A stretch of 47,596 bases of DNA from JAFASC01 sp036265935 (GTDB taxonomy: Bacteria > Pseudomonadota > Alphaproteobacteria > Rhizobiales > Beijerinckiaceae). The DNA is taken from the NCBI GenBank assembly GCA_036265935.1, contig DATAOB010000036.1:1-47596 (forward strand), in the 5' to 3' direction. Positions 1 to 8,806 of the stretch are shown in pieces (the first letter of the stretch is position 1; each line of letters starts with the position of its first letter). Below the pieces are notes generated by a model. The model made no database searches and was not told the DNA's origin. It saw only the letters and a program-made list of their open reading frames with translations. The position numbers were made by a program, and so were the translations under genes.

Positions 1-501
1 TGCCGCGCGCTCGACGCGCGTCGCACCGTCGTAGCCGGCAAGCGTCACGTCGGCGCCTTCGAGCGATGCGATCACCCCTGATGTGAAGCCAACCACGCCT
101 GTTGCGCCGTAGACGACGATTTTCGCGCCTTTGAGATCGCGCTCATGCTGCTCCTTCAGTAGTTTCTCGACACAGGCGACCATCGCCGCAGCCGTTGTGA
201 ATGATCCGGCGGGATCGGCAAAGATTGAAAGCTCGAACGGCTTGAACAAGGCCTTCTTGGCCGCCTGGAGCATGTCGAGCGCGAGAATGGCATCCTTGCC
301 GCCGATGAAAATCCCGGTGCGAACCGCATCCTGCGGCGGGCGCGAGAACATCGCGTCCTGCACGAGACCGGTTACTTCCTTCGCGTCGACATTGGTATAG
401 GGCAGAACGGCGTCGAAGCCGGCATCAAGCGCCATGTTCACGTCGAACGGGCTCATGTGCTTCAGCGGCGTGATCATGTGCAGGATGAATTTCGACGCCA
501 T
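1..501 (-). CDS. mtdB: NAD(P)-dependent methylene-tetrahydromethanopterin dehydrogenase, 3' end cut by window edge
   Basis: Oxidises methylene-H4MPT to methenyl-H4MPT in cytoplasmic formaldehyde oxidation. Reading the minus strand from the ATG at 501-499 gives 167 codons with no stop to the window edge, so only about the first half of a roughly 290-residue protein is present. The N-terminus (ASKFILHMITPLKHMSPFD) and the later DPAGSFTTAAAMV stretch match MtdB as I know it from Methylobacterium. A dinucleotide-binding segment follows (KIVVYGATGVVGFTSGV). A GGAG-like ribosome site precedes the ATG. It lies 32 bases downstream of mptG on the same strand, so the two are probably co-transcribed. 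Family identity is firm; NAD versus NADP preference cannot be read from this part. Confidence 0.9.
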   Translation of the reverse strand, partial: MASKFILHMITPLKHMSPFDVNMALDAGFDAVLPYTNVDAKEVTGLVQDAMFSRPPQDAVRTGIFIGGKDAILALDMLQAAKKALFKPFELSIFADPAGSFTTAAAMVACVEKLLKEQHERDLKGAKIVVYGATGVVGFTSGVIASLEGADVTLAGYDGATRVERAA

Positions 502-533
502 CGCTCCGCCCTGATATTTTCTTGGCCTTCAGA

Positions 534-1502
534 TCACGCGCTCGCCGACGCGTTTTCCTCGATCATAGCGCCGCGATTGAGCGCTTTGCATATCCTGATG
601 TCCAGACGCATCTCGGCGGCTTTCGGCGCGACGCCGGCGACCAGCCTTTCCGCGGTTTGGCCATCGGGCAGGAAAGCAAAGCCGGTCGGTCCCCATGAGC
701 TTTGGCCGATCCCGGTCGCACCGGCGAGCGCCAGATCGTGCAGCAGAGCTTCGACAGCGCGACTCTTGAACCGCGATCCACCTTGAACCGGCGAGAAATA
801 GTCGCCGACGATCTCCTGGATGGCGGAGACGCCCGAGCCGAAGCTGACGATATCCGCCTCGGCTAAGCCGGGCAGGACCTGCATGAGAACGCGGCGGCAG
901 ATTTCGCCCGCATGTGCAGATGCAAATTGCGGCAGTGCAGCGAAAGCGTCGATCTCATCGGCCCCGCTGACGCCCTGCTGTGACCGGTCCGAGACGAGGA
1001 CGATCCGCCAAGCCTCCGGAAAGATCGCTCGGGCGACGATCGGCGGAATGTTCGTGTTGGCGCCGCGGCCACCATCGACGACGAAGCCCCCGGTCGCGAA
1101 AAGCCCTATGCCGGCGCCCGACCGCGCGCCGCGTTGCGTGAGCGCCGCATATTGTGAAAGGTCCCCCGTGCGGCGGGCGAGATGATGCAGCGCCGCGGCG
1201 AGCGCCAGCGCGAGTTGTGTGCCCGACCCCAAGCCGATGTGAGCCGGAATGGCAGTTTCGATCGAAACGGCAAAGCTCGAATCTATCCCAAGCACGCCGG
1301 AGAGATTCGTCAGAACTTGCCGCGCGCGTTCGGCCTCCATGCCACACACGCTGGTTTCGGCCGCGCGTCGCACGCTGATATGCGTCTCATAAGCATCGAT
1401 TGCCAGCCCCAGACTTCCGAACCGCCTGCCGAGCTCGCCATTCATGTCGAGAAAGCCGAGATGCAGTCGAGCCGGCGCGCGGACCGTGACGCTATCGATC
1501 AT
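534..1502 (-). CDS. mptG: Beta-ribofuranosylaminobenzene 5'-phosphate synthase (GHMP superfamily)
   Basis: Catalyses the first committed step of methanopterin-type cofactor synthesis: p-aminobenzoate (or 4-hydroxybenzoate) plus PRPP gives beta-RFA-P. It is a GHMP-fold protein. Residues 8-20 (RAPARLHLGFLDM) and the glycine-rich loop AHIGLGSGTQ near 87-96 are the recognisable motifs. The frame stays open upstream to 1562, but the ATG at 1502 places the family's usual N-terminus at residue 1 and gives 322 aa, a normal length. It is divergent from pcd/fhc, with a 111-base gap holding both promoters, and is followed by mtdB. The context (MtdB, Fhc) fits H4MPT synthesis and rules out a sugar or mevalonate kinase role. 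Confidence 0.9.
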   Translation of the reverse strand: MIDSVTVRAPARLHLGFLDMNGELGRRFGSLGLAIDAYETHISVRRAAETSVCGMEAERARQVLTNLSGVLGIDSSFAVSIETAIPAHIGLGSGTQLALALAAALHHLARRTGDLSQYAALTQRGARSGAGIGLFATGGFVVDGGRGANTNIPPIVARAIFPEAWRIVLVSDRSQQGVSGADEIDAFAALPQFASAHAGEICRRVLMQVLPGLAEADIVSFGSGVSAIQEIVGDYFSPVQGGSRFKSRAVEALLHDLALAGATGIGQSSWGPTGFAFLPDGQTAERLVAGVAPKAAEMRLDIRICKALNRGAMIEENASASA

Positions 1503-1613
1503 CGCTCGCGGGCGAAAAATGCGCGGGCTTGCTTCGCATGGCTCGGCCTCTACACTGCGCAAAAATCATCGGCTTGCAATACCTGAAGTCGCAATGCCCG
1601 GAGGAGCCTCGAC

Positions 1614-1994
1614 ATGAACGAGAGGGCGAAGGAGCGCACCTATACGCAAGAGGAAATCGAGGCACGACTCAAGCGCGATCTGCCGCACTGGTATTTTGAA
1701 GACGGGTGGATCCGGCGGAAGTATCGCACGCATAGCTGGAAAGGCACGCTGATGGTGATCAATGCGGTCGGCCATCTTGCCGAGGCGGCATGGCATCATC
1801 CCGACATCACCGCGTCTTATGCGTGGGTCGAAGTGCGGCTGCAAAATCATGCGGCGCGCGGCGTGACCGACAAGGATTTCGAGCTGGCAAAGAAAATCGA
1901 AGATGTCGTCCACTGGCAGCCGGGCAAGGAAGGAGGCGCGCTGGAAGGAACGCCCGCAACGGATCAGCGCTTCGGCTATGTGAAATACGACTGA
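1614..1994 (+). CDS. pcd: Pterin-4a-carbinolamine dehydratase-like protein
   Basis: A 126-residue PCD/DCoH-fold protein. The active-site motif is visible as HHPDI at residues 61-65, followed by the strand YAWVEVRLQNH with a further His at 79 and then the usual GVTDKDFELAKKI helix. PCDs dehydrate 4a-hydroxytetrahydropterins. PCD-like genes beside H4MPT genes in methylotrophs have been linked to H4MPT synthesis, and the position here as first gene before fhcB fits that role. The start is well supported by GGAGGAG about 8 bases upstream of the ATG. The N-terminal half is longer and more basic than in a minimal 95-residue PCD. The exact substrate is not visible from sequence. Confidence 0.85.
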   Translation: MNERAKERTYTQEEIEARLKRDLPHWYFEDGWIRRKYRTHSWKGTLMVINAVGHLAEAAWHHPDITASYAWVEVRLQNHAARGVTDKDFELAKKIEDVVHWQPGKEGGALEGTPATDQRFGYVKYD

Positions 1995-2008
1995 TCTGGC
2001 GTTTAGGA

Positions 2009-3112
2009 ATGCCGCAGAGCGCGTGCTTTATCGATGCCAGGGCCGTCTCGCGTGCCGAAGCGGTGCGCAGCGCGGCAGCTCTGATCGAGGCGAGCCGTTT
2101 GCCGGTCTTTCTCGTCAGGGCCTGCGACGTTGCCGGCGCGCGGGCGGCAATCAGGCTTGCCGAACGCGTCGGCGGCATCATCGATCATGTCGATGCGGAA
2201 GCCGCCTTGCGCGAGCTCGACGTGATGCGCAGCTTCGGCAAGTTCATCGTGACACCGAACGAGTCGCGCCAGCGCGCCGACACGGTTCTTCTTGTCGGCG
2301 CGGGCCTGACAAAGCTTTGGCCCGAAATGGTCGGAAGATTGGGACTGGGTGAGTTGCCGCGTTTGGCACTGCAGCCGGAGCGGCGGAGGATTTTGTGCCT
2401 CGGCGGCGATGGCGACGAAACCTCTCTTTCGGGGCTCGTTGATCAGACTATCAAAGCGCCCGACGAAGCGCTTCCCGGGGTGGTCGCGGCACTGCGCGCT
2501 TGCGTTGCCAAGCGCCGCGTGGGGCTTTCCGCATCCCACAAAAGCGCTTTGGATACAATCGCAGAAAAGCTGCGCGCCGCGCAATACGGACTGGTCATCT
2601 ACAGTCCGTTGTCGCTCGATGTGCTCGCCATCGAGATGCTGATGGGACTTGTCGTTGACTTAAACAAAACGACGCGCTTTTCGACGCTCTCGGTCGGCGC
2701 CTCCGGGAATGCCGAGACATTGATGCAAACGGCCGGATGGATGACGGGTTTTCCCGTGCGCACCGGCTTCGGGCGTGGTTTTCCCGAGCACGATCCTTGG
2801 CGCTTCGACACCGCACGGCTGATCGAGAGCGGCGAGGCGGATGTGGTCATTTGGATTGCGAGCGCCGCGGCGGAGCCTCCGTCCTGGGTCTCACGTTGTC
2901 CGCTTGTCGCGTTGACCCTACCGGGTTCGGCAGTCGCGCAAGCGAAGGTACAGATCGCCGTCGGCCGGCATGGGCACGATCACGACACGATCGAGTTTGT
3001 CCGCGATGTACAGGCGCTCGCGTGGCGCGCCGCGAGCGGCGCAAGCGACCTGCCGAGCGCCGCCGCAACCTTGGACGAGATTGCGACGTCGCTTTCCCGC
3101 GAGGCGGCGTGA
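2009..3112 (+). CDS. fhcB: Formyltransferase/hydrolase complex subunit B
   Basis: Subunit B of the bacterial FhcABCD complex, which transfers formyl from formyl-H4MPT to methylofuran and hydrolyses it to formate. It is related to archaeal formylmethanofuran dehydrogenase subunit B but lacks the cysteine-rich [4Fe-4S] and molybdopterin features, as expected for bacteria that release formate without redox chemistry. The chosen ATG at 2009 follows AGG and begins PQSACFIDARAVSRAEAV, giving 367 aa; the frame is open further upstream but that part overlaps pcd. Its stop overlaps the fhcA start as TGATG, which implies translational coupling. Confidence 0.88.
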   Translation: MPQSACFIDARAVSRAEAVRSAAALIEASRLPVFLVRACDVAGARAAIRLAERVGGIIDHVDAEAALRELDVMRSFGKFIVTPNESRQRADTVLLVGAGLTKLWPEMVGRLGLGELPRLALQPERRRILCLGGDGDETSLSGLVDQTIKAPDEALPGVVAALRACVAKRRVGLSASHKSALDTIAEKLRAAQYGLVIYSPLSLDVLAIEMLMGLVVDLNKTTRFSTLSVGASGNAETLMQTAGWMTGFPVRTGFGRGFPEHDPWRFDTARLIESGEADVVIWIASAAAEPPSWVSRCPLVALTLPGSAVAQAKVQIAVGRHGHDHDTIEFVRDVQALAWRAASGASDLPSAAATLDEIATSLSREAA

Positions 3113-4749
3113 TGCTGACCTGCTTGCGCGGCGGGCGCATCATCGATCCGGCGAACGGCGGCGAGCGCGTCGGCGATCTTTTCATCGAAGGCGAGCGGAT
3201 CGTCGCGGAGCCTCTCGGCCGAAAAGCGGATCAAATCTACGATGTGACCGGCAAAATCGTGATGGCCGGCGGGATCGACATCCACTCGCATATTGCCGGC
3301 GGCAATGTGAATACCGGCCGCCTGCTTTTGCCGGAGCTGCATCCGGGGCAAACGCCGGCATCCGCCAACCTGCCGCTCTCCAGCGCGGGCTGGTCGACCT
3401 TCGAGACCGGCTGCCTCTACGCGAAGATGGGCTTCACCACCGTGGTCGAGCCGGCGGTGTCGCCCCACCATGCTTTACACGCCCATCTCGAGCTCGCCGA
3501 TACGCCGATCATCGACAAGGCGATCCTGACGGTTCTCGGCAATGACGATTTCCTGCTGTCGATGCTGCGCGAGCGCGAGACGCCGACTGCGATCGCCCAA
3601 TATGTCGGCACGATGCTCGTCGGCACGCGCGGTCTCGGCATCAAGTGCATTAATGCCGGCGGCGCGACCGCTTTCAAATATAACGCGCGCGCGTTTTCGC
3701 TCGACGATGTCGTTCCGCATTACGGCGTGACGTCGCGAACGATCGTCGAGGCGCTGCAGCGCGCGGTGGTCGACCTGAAAATTACACATCCCTTGCATCT
3801 TCACATGAACAATCTTGGGATCGCCGGGAACGTCGACACGGCGATCGCCACGATCGAGGCGGCGCGCGGGATGCCGCTGCATCTCGCGCATCTCCAATTC
3901 TATTCCTACGGCACAGAGGGGAAGCGCGGCTTCTCCTCCGCGGCGGCGCCCCTTGCGGAGGCGGTGAATGGCGCCAAGAACATTACCGTCGATGTCGGGC
4001 AGGTCATGTTCGGCCCGACTTTCACGGTCTCACTCGACGTTCTGCGTCAGTACAATGGCAGCCAGAACGCGCGGCCGAGGAAGTCGGTTATTTTCGATGG
4101 CGATGCCAACGGCGGCGGGATTGTACCTTACGACTACCGCCGAAGCGACTTTTATAATGCCGTGCAGTGGGCCTGCGGGCTCGAGCTGTTTTTATTGATC
4201 GACAATCCATGGCGGGTGTTCTTCACGACGGATCACCCGAACGGGGCGCCGTTCACGACCTATCCCGACCTGCTCGCGCTGTTGATGAGCCGCGATCTGC
4301 GCGCGCAATGGCTCGCGGAAATGCCGCGCTCGGTGGCCGAGATGACGACGCTCGGCTCGATCGGCCGCGAATATTCGCTTCAAGAGATCGCCACCATGAC
4401 GCGGGCGGCACCGGCAAAACTGCTCGGCCTTGGCGATCGCGGCCATCTCGGCTCCGGCGCGCGCGCCGACATCGCGGTCTATGATAATAATAATGATAAT
4501 CGCGCAGCGATGTTTCGCGATGCACATCTCGTCTTCAAGGATGGCGACCTCGTCGTGCGCCACGGTCAGGTGACGCATTATCGCGCGGGTCGCACACTCG
4601 AATCGCGGCCGGACTTTGGTCACGCGATCGAACGGCGGCTCGATGATTATTACGAGGAGGTCTACCGCGCGCCGCGCGATCTCGTTACGATTCACGCGGA
4701 GGCGCTGCCGCACGCGGATATGTTTGAAGAAGTAAGCCTTCGCCCATGA
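3112..4749 (+). CDS. fhcA: Formyltransferase/hydrolase complex subunit A (formyl-methylofuran hydrolase)
   Basis: Amidohydrolase-superfamily subunit that hydrolyses the formyl group to formate. The 545-residue protein shows the metal-binding HxH at residues 58-60 (GIDIHSHIAGG), later histidines in PLHLHMNN and MPLHLAHLQFYSYG, and an acidic ligand region FFTTDHPNGAPF. These are the pattern of FmdA/FhcA. The start is the ATG inside the TGATG junction with fhcB; the stop overlaps the fhcD start by four bases. One oddity near 4480-4500 is a run of GATAAT/AAT codons giving DNNNDN just before the conserved AAMF region of the C-terminus. Otherwise full length. Confidence 0.93.
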   Translation: MLTCLRGGRIIDPANGGERVGDLFIEGERIVAEPLGRKADQIYDVTGKIVMAGGIDIHSHIAGGNVNTGRLLLPELHPGQTPASANLPLSSAGWSTFETGCLYAKMGFTTVVEPAVSPHHALHAHLELADTPIIDKAILTVLGNDDFLLSMLRERETPTAIAQYVGTMLVGTRGLGIKCINAGGATAFKYNARAFSLDDVVPHYGVTSRTIVEALQRAVVDLKITHPLHLHMNNLGIAGNVDTAIATIEAARGMPLHLAHLQFYSYGTEGKRGFSSAAAPLAEAVNGAKNITVDVGQVMFGPTFTVSLDVLRQYNGSQNARPRKSVIFDGDANGGGIVPYDYRRSDFYNAVQWACGLELFLLIDNPWRVFFTTDHPNGAPFTTYPDLLALLMSRDLRAQWLAEMPRSVAEMTTLGSIGREYSLQEIATMTRAAPAKLLGLGDRGHLGSGARADIAVYDNNNDNRAAMFRDAHLVFKDGDLVVRHGQVTHYRAGRTLESRPDFGHAIERRLDDYYEEVYRAPRDLVTIHAEALPHADMFEEVSLRP

Positions 4750-5648
4750 ACATCCGCGGCGTCGCCATCGACGACACCTTCGCCGAAGCTTTTGCGATGG
4801 CCGCCACCGCCATCACCATCACCGGCCCGACGCGGCGCTGGGCCATGAATGCCGCGACCAGCATGACCGGCTTTGCCACCTCGATCATCGGCTGCGGCTG
4901 CGAGGCCGGCATCGACCGCGAGCTTCGCCTTTCCGAGACGCCGGACCGCCGCCCCGGCGTGCGCGTCATCATCCTGTCGATGTCGCCGCAGGAGCTGCAG
5001 AAGCAGCTCGCCAACCGCCTCGGCCAATGCATTTTGACGGCGCCGGGCTCCGCCTGCTTTGCCGGCGTCGGCGGCTCCACCCGGCTTAAGCTCGGCGATG
5101 CCATCCGCTATTTCGGCGACGGCTGGCAAATCTCAAAGCGTGTCGGCGACGGCCGGCATTTCTGGCGCGTCCCAGTCATGGACGGCGAGTTTCTGTGCGA
5201 GGCGACGACCGGCCTCGTCAGCGACGCTGTCGGCGGCGGCAACCTTCTCCTCATGGGCCGCTCGTACCAAACCACGTTGCGCGCGGCCGAGGCGGCGATC
5301 GACGCCATGCGCGCAGTCCCCGATGCGATCATGCCGTTTCCCGGCGGCATTGTCCGCTCTGGAACGAAAATCGGCGGCAAGTACAAAGGCATGCTCGCCT
5401 CCACCAACGACGCTTTTTGTCCGACCGTGCGTGGTGCGGTCGAGTCCGCCCTCGATCCGAGCATTGCCTCTGTGCTCGAAATCGTCATCGACGGCTTGGG
5501 CGAGGCCGCTGTCGCCGGCGCGATGCGCGCCGGGCTCAAGGCGATCGTGCGGCTCGGCCCAAAGCGCGGCGCGGTGCGCGTTAGTGCAGGGAACTACGGC
5601 GGCGGACTTGGGCCCTTCAAATTCCATTTGAAGGAGCTCGTCGCGTGA
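4746..5648 (+). CDS. fhcD: Formylmethanofuran:H4MPT formyltransferase-type subunit D
   Basis: A 300-residue Ftr homologue that moves the formyl group between H4MPT and methylofuran within the FhcABCD complex. The N-terminus MNIRGVAIDDTFAEAFAM and the later GCGCEAGIDREL and KYKGMLASTNDAFCPT stretches are family hallmarks. The length equals the usual family length. Its ATG overlaps the fhcA TGA (ATGA), and its own stop overlaps the GTG start of fhcC. No missing segment or frame break is seen. Confidence 0.93.
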   Translation: MNIRGVAIDDTFAEAFAMAATAITITGPTRRWAMNAATSMTGFATSIIGCGCEAGIDRELRLSETPDRRPGVRVIILSMSPQELQKQLANRLGQCILTAPGSACFAGVGGSTRLKLGDAIRYFGDGWQISKRVGDGRHFWRVPVMDGEFLCEATTGLVSDAVGGGNLLLMGRSYQTTLRAAEAAIDAMRAVPDAIMPFPGGIVRSGTKIGGKYKGMLASTNDAFCPTVRGAVESALDPSIASVLEIVIDGLGEAAVAGAMRAGLKAIVRLGPKRGAVRVSAGNYGGGLGPFKFHLKELVA

Positions 5649-6454
5649 AGCCCGTCACCTTCACGCTCCGCCGCGAGCCAGATCAGCGGCTCGATTGCGC
5701 GCCGCTCGTTCCGCACCGGCTGGCCGGCCTCGGCGCCGGCGAGATCGCCCGCATCCCGCTGAACACGACACGCCAAAAGGTTACGGCAGGCGACATGTTT
5801 CGCATTCGTGCCGGTGATCCAACCAAAATCCACTTCGAAGGCGGGTCCGAGCGCCTCGACAACATTGCCGAGGGGCTCACGGCCGGCGAAATACAATTCG
5901 AGGGGCCGGTCGGAAAAGCTGCCGGCCGCAACATGTCCGGCGGGCGCCTGACGATTGCCGGCAATGCCGGTCCCTTTGCCGGCTCGGGCCTCTCCGGCGG
6001 ACGCCTCGAGATCAAGGGCAATGCGGGCGAGCTCCTCGGCGGGCCTTTTCCCGGCGAGATGCAGGGCGTTCGTGGCGGGCTCATCATCGTCCGGGGAAGC
6101 GCCGGACATCGCGCCGCCGATCGCATGCGCCGCGGCATCATCGTCATAGAAAAAGAGGCCGGCGATTACGTAGCGAGCCGGATGATTGCGGGAACGCTCA
6201 TCGTTTTAGGCGCTACGGGCCAGTTGCCGGCTTATCTCATGCGCCGCGGCACGCTGTTTTTGGCCGAGCCGCCTTCGCTTTCGCCGACATTCCTGCCAAG
6301 CGGTACGTTTCCATTCGGCTTCACGCGGCTTTTCGCCGATCATCTCCGAGCGGAAAGCCGCGCCGCGGCGCGCCTCCTCAGAGGCTCGTTCCAGCGTTAT
6401 GCCGGAGATATGGCCGTGCTCGGCAAGGGCGAGGTACTCGTTGCTGCAAGCTGA
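5645..6454 (+). CDS. fhcC: Formyltransferase/hydrolase complex subunit C
   Basis: A 269-residue beta-helix subunit of FhcABCD, homologous to formylmethanofuran dehydrogenase subunit C and to the C-terminal domain of glutamate synthase. Between about residues 95 and 205 it shows successive glycine-rich turns of the form SGGRLTIAGNAG, SGGRLEIKGNAG, RGGLIIVRGSAG and RRGIIVIEKEAG, one per helical coil. Translation starts at GTG, which shares bases with the fhcD stop (GTGA). Gene order B-A-D-C is one continuous overlapping block, so the four subunits are probably made in step. Confidence 0.92.
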   Translation: MKPVTFTLRREPDQRLDCAPLVPHRLAGLGAGEIARIPLNTTRQKVTAGDMFRIRAGDPTKIHFEGGSERLDNIAEGLTAGEIQFEGPVGKAAGRNMSGGRLTIAGNAGPFAGSGLSGGRLEIKGNAGELLGGPFPGEMQGVRGGLIIVRGSAGHRAADRMRRGIIVIEKEAGDYVASRMIAGTLIVLGATGQLPAYLMRRGTLFLAEPPSLSPTFLPSGTFPFGFTRLFADHLRAESRAAARLLRGSFQRYAGDMAVLGKGEVLVAAS

Positions 6455-7283
6455 TCACCGTACCCGATTTGCGGAGAAGCGGGACGCATTTCTCGCCGCA
6501 GCGCGTTCGCGCAAAACGATCATGGGCATTCTCAACGTCACGCCGGATTCTTTTTCCGACGGCGGACGTTTCAACGCGCCGGATCGCGCGCTCGCGCAGG
6601 CAAAGAAGCTGGTCGCCGACGGCGCCGACATCGTCGATGTTGGCGCGGAGTCGACGCGTCCCGGGCATGTTCCGATCTCTGCCGAAGAGGAATGGACGCG
6701 GCTCGAATCATTGCTCGAGCCGCTTCTCGCTTCTGTCGACGCGCCGTTGTCGATCGACACATATAAAGCCGCAACGGCGCGCCGCGCGACAGACCTTGGC
6801 GTGATCGTCGTCAATGATGTCTGGGGCTTGCAGCACGATTCGGCCATGGCCGATACCGTCGCTGAAGCAGGCGCCGGCCTTATCGTCATGCACAACCGCG
6901 AAAGTGTCGATCCGGCGATCGACATCGTTGCCGATCTGCGGCGTTTCTTCGACCATTCGCTTGATCTTGCCCGACGCGCCGGCATTCCAGCCGAGCACAT
7001 CATCCTCGATCCCGGCATCGGCTTCGGCAAGACCAAGGAGCAGAATCTTGCCGCGCTCGCCGCCACGACGCAGTTGCAGGATTACAGCCTGCCGATCCTC
7101 ATCGGGATTTCGCGGAAATCGATTTTCGGCGCGCTGTTAGGAGCAAGCGTGGAGGGACGTCTTATCGGCACGATCGCCGCCAATGTCGTTACCGCGATGT
7201 ATGGCGCAAAGGTTTTTCGGGTGCACGATCCCGCCGAGCACCGCGCCGCATTCACTGTGCTCGATGCGATCGTCAATGCCTGA
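6441..7283 (+). CDS. folP: Dihydropteroate synthase
   Basis: Condenses p-aminobenzoate with hydroxymethyldihydropterin diphosphate in folate synthesis. The two DHPS signatures are intact: GILNVTPDSFSDGG near residues 29-42 and VGAESTRPGH near 67-76, followed by DPGIGFGKT and the C-terminal GISRKS pterin/phosphate site. A TTG at 6441 is preferred as start: it follows GGCGAGG at a suitable distance and overlaps fhcC by only 14 bases. An ATG at 6399 would need a 56-base overlap and has no visible ribosome site. Its signatures are those of the folate enzyme, so the call is folate synthesis, though the location in an H4MPT operon leaves a shared role open. Confidence 0.93.
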   Translation: MLQADHRTRFAEKRDAFLAAARSRKTIMGILNVTPDSFSDGGRFNAPDRALAQAKKLVADGADIVDVGAESTRPGHVPISAEEEWTRLESLLEPLLASVDAPLSIDTYKAATARRATDLGVIVVNDVWGLQHDSAMADTVAEAGAGLIVMHNRESVDPAIDIVADLRRFFDHSLDLARRAGIPAEHIILDPGIGFGKTKEQNLAALAATTQLQDYSLPILIGISRKSIFGALLGASVEGRLIGTIAANVVTAMYGAKVFRVHDPAEHRAAFTVLDAIVNA

Positions 7284-7806
7284 TGCTGCGCGTGCGGTGC
7301 CGGTCGGGTTGGGTCTCGGCAGCAATGTCGGCGACCGCGCGGCTTCTATCGCGCGCGCTCTCAATGAGATCGAGGCGCGCGAAATCGCCAGCATCACCGC
7401 GCGCTCGTCGCTCTGGCGCACGCCGCCCTGGGGCTATACCGAGCAGGAGGATTTCGCCAATCTCTGCGTCCTTGCCGAAACGCGTCTGTCGCCTGCCGAA
7501 CTGCTCTCCGCCATCAAGCGGTTGGAGGCGGATTTGGGCCGCACCGCCGGCATCCGCTGGGGGCCGCGGGTCATCGACATCGACATTCTTTTCTACGATG
7601 ATCTCACCTCGGAAGAGGCGGACCTCACCTTGCCGCACGGGGAGCTTTTTCGCCGCGCCTTCGTTCTCGTCCCGCTTGCCGAAATCGCACCGAATCTGAT
7701 GATTGGCGGACGCAAGGTCGGCGATGCGGCGCGGGAGATCGAACAGGCCGGCATCAGGAAATGGAATCAATCCGTGAGCGCTGAACCTTCGAAGGATATT
7801 CGATGA
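7276..7806 (+). CDS. folK: 2-amino-4-hydroxy-6-hydroxymethyldihydropteridine diphosphokinase
   Basis: HPPK transfers diphosphate from ATP to hydroxymethyldihydropterin, making the substrate for FolP. The 176-residue protein has GLGLGSNVGDR at the start, SSLWRTPPWG in the substrate loop, and the diagnostic RWGPRVIDIDILFYDD segment near residues 94-109. The ATG at 7276 overlaps the end of folP by eight bases; the stop overlaps the next gene's ATG by four. No folB lies between folP and folK, unlike several proteobacterial folate clusters. Confidence 0.93.
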   Translation: MPDAARAVPVGLGLGSNVGDRAASIARALNEIEAREIASITARSSLWRTPPWGYTEQEDFANLCVLAETRLSPAELLSAIKRLEADLGRTAGIRWGPRVIDIDILFYDDLTSEEADLTLPHGELFRRAFVLVPLAEIAPNLMIGGRKVGDAAREIEQAGIRKWNQSVSAEPSKDIR

Positions 7807-8756
7807 GCAAACCGGGTTTTGCCTCGACCGGCGATATCAAGGCCAAGAAGATCACCTTTCCGGAGGTTGGCCCCGGTCTCCATGCCTTCACGGCCGAAGG
7901 CGATCCGAATTCCGGGATCATCATCGGGGATGATGGCTGCATCGTCATGGACGCGCAGGCGACGCCGGCCATGGCCTCGCTCGTCATCGAGCGCGTGCGG
8001 CAGGTGACGGACAAGCCGATCAAATATGTCGTGCTTTCGCATTATCATGCGGTGCGCGTCCTCGGTGCCTCGGCTTATAAGGCTGAGGCGGTTGTCGCGT
8101 CGCAGGAAACGCGACGCCTCGTCGCCGAGCGTGGCCAGCAGGATTGGGATTCGGAATACGGCCGATTTCCGCGGTTGTTCGCGGATGCGCAATCGATCCC
8201 GGGTCTCACCTGGCCGAATGTCACTTTCACTGGCGAGCTGACGCTTTACCTCGGCAAACGCGAGGTGCGGCTGATGCAGATTGGCGCCGGGCACACGTCA
8301 GGCGACATTGTCGCTTATGTTCCCGATGCCGACGTCATGTTCACCGGCGATCTCGTCGAATATCACTCCGCTTGCTATTGCGGGGATGCCTACCTACGCG
8401 AATGGCCGGCGACGCTCAGCGCGATCCTCGAGTTTGAGCCGCGCGCCATCGTGCCAGGGCGCGGCGATGCGCTTATTGGCAAGACGAAAGTGCACGAGGC
8501 GATCGCCATGACTCGCGACTTCGTCAACACGCTGTACGGCACCGCGGAGCTGTCGGTCGCGCGCGGTGAGAGTTTGAAGCAGACGTTCGCCGCCTGCCGC
8601 GCCGCAATGGACCCGAAGTTCGGCTCGTTCGCCATTTACGAGCATTGCCTGCCGTTTAACGTGTCGCGCGCCTATGACGAAGCGTCGGGAATCGATGATC
8701 CCGTCATCTGGACGGCGGAGCGCGATCGCGAGATGTGGGCGCAGCTGCAGGGCTAA
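7803..8756 (+). CDS. MBL-fold metallo-hydrolase with a degenerate zinc motif
   Basis: A 317-residue metallo-beta-lactamase-fold protein. The usual HxHxDH zinc motif appears as HYHAVR at residues 80-85: the two first histidines are kept but the Asp and last His are replaced by Val and Arg. The GHTSGD motif (His164) and the metal-bridging Asp183 in MFTGDLVE are present. A single-metal or altered site is therefore likely. MBL proteins with an HYHAVRVLGAS-type motif seem familiar to me from Rhizobiales, so this may be a natural subgroup. It is coupled to folK by ATGA and followed 50 bases later by a dienelactone hydrolase. A thioester or lactone substrate is possible; none can be read from the sequence. 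Confidence 0.8.
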   Translation: MSKPGFASTGDIKAKKITFPEVGPGLHAFTAEGDPNSGIIIGDDGCIVMDAQATPAMASLVIERVRQVTDKPIKYVVLSHYHAVRVLGASAYKAEAVVASQETRRLVAERGQQDWDSEYGRFPRLFADAQSIPGLTWPNVTFTGELTLYLGKREVRLMQIGAGHTSGDIVAYVPDADVMFTGDLVEYHSACYCGDAYLREWPATLSAILEFEPRAIVPGRGDALIGKTKVHEAIAMTRDFVNTLYGTAELSVARGESLKQTFAACRAAMDPKFGSFAIYEHCLPFNVSRAYDEASGIDDPVIWTAERDREMWAQLQG

Positions 8757-8806
8757 GCGCGCGGCAGAATCGAATCGGACTTATCGCAACCGGCGGAGAG
8801 GGCGGC

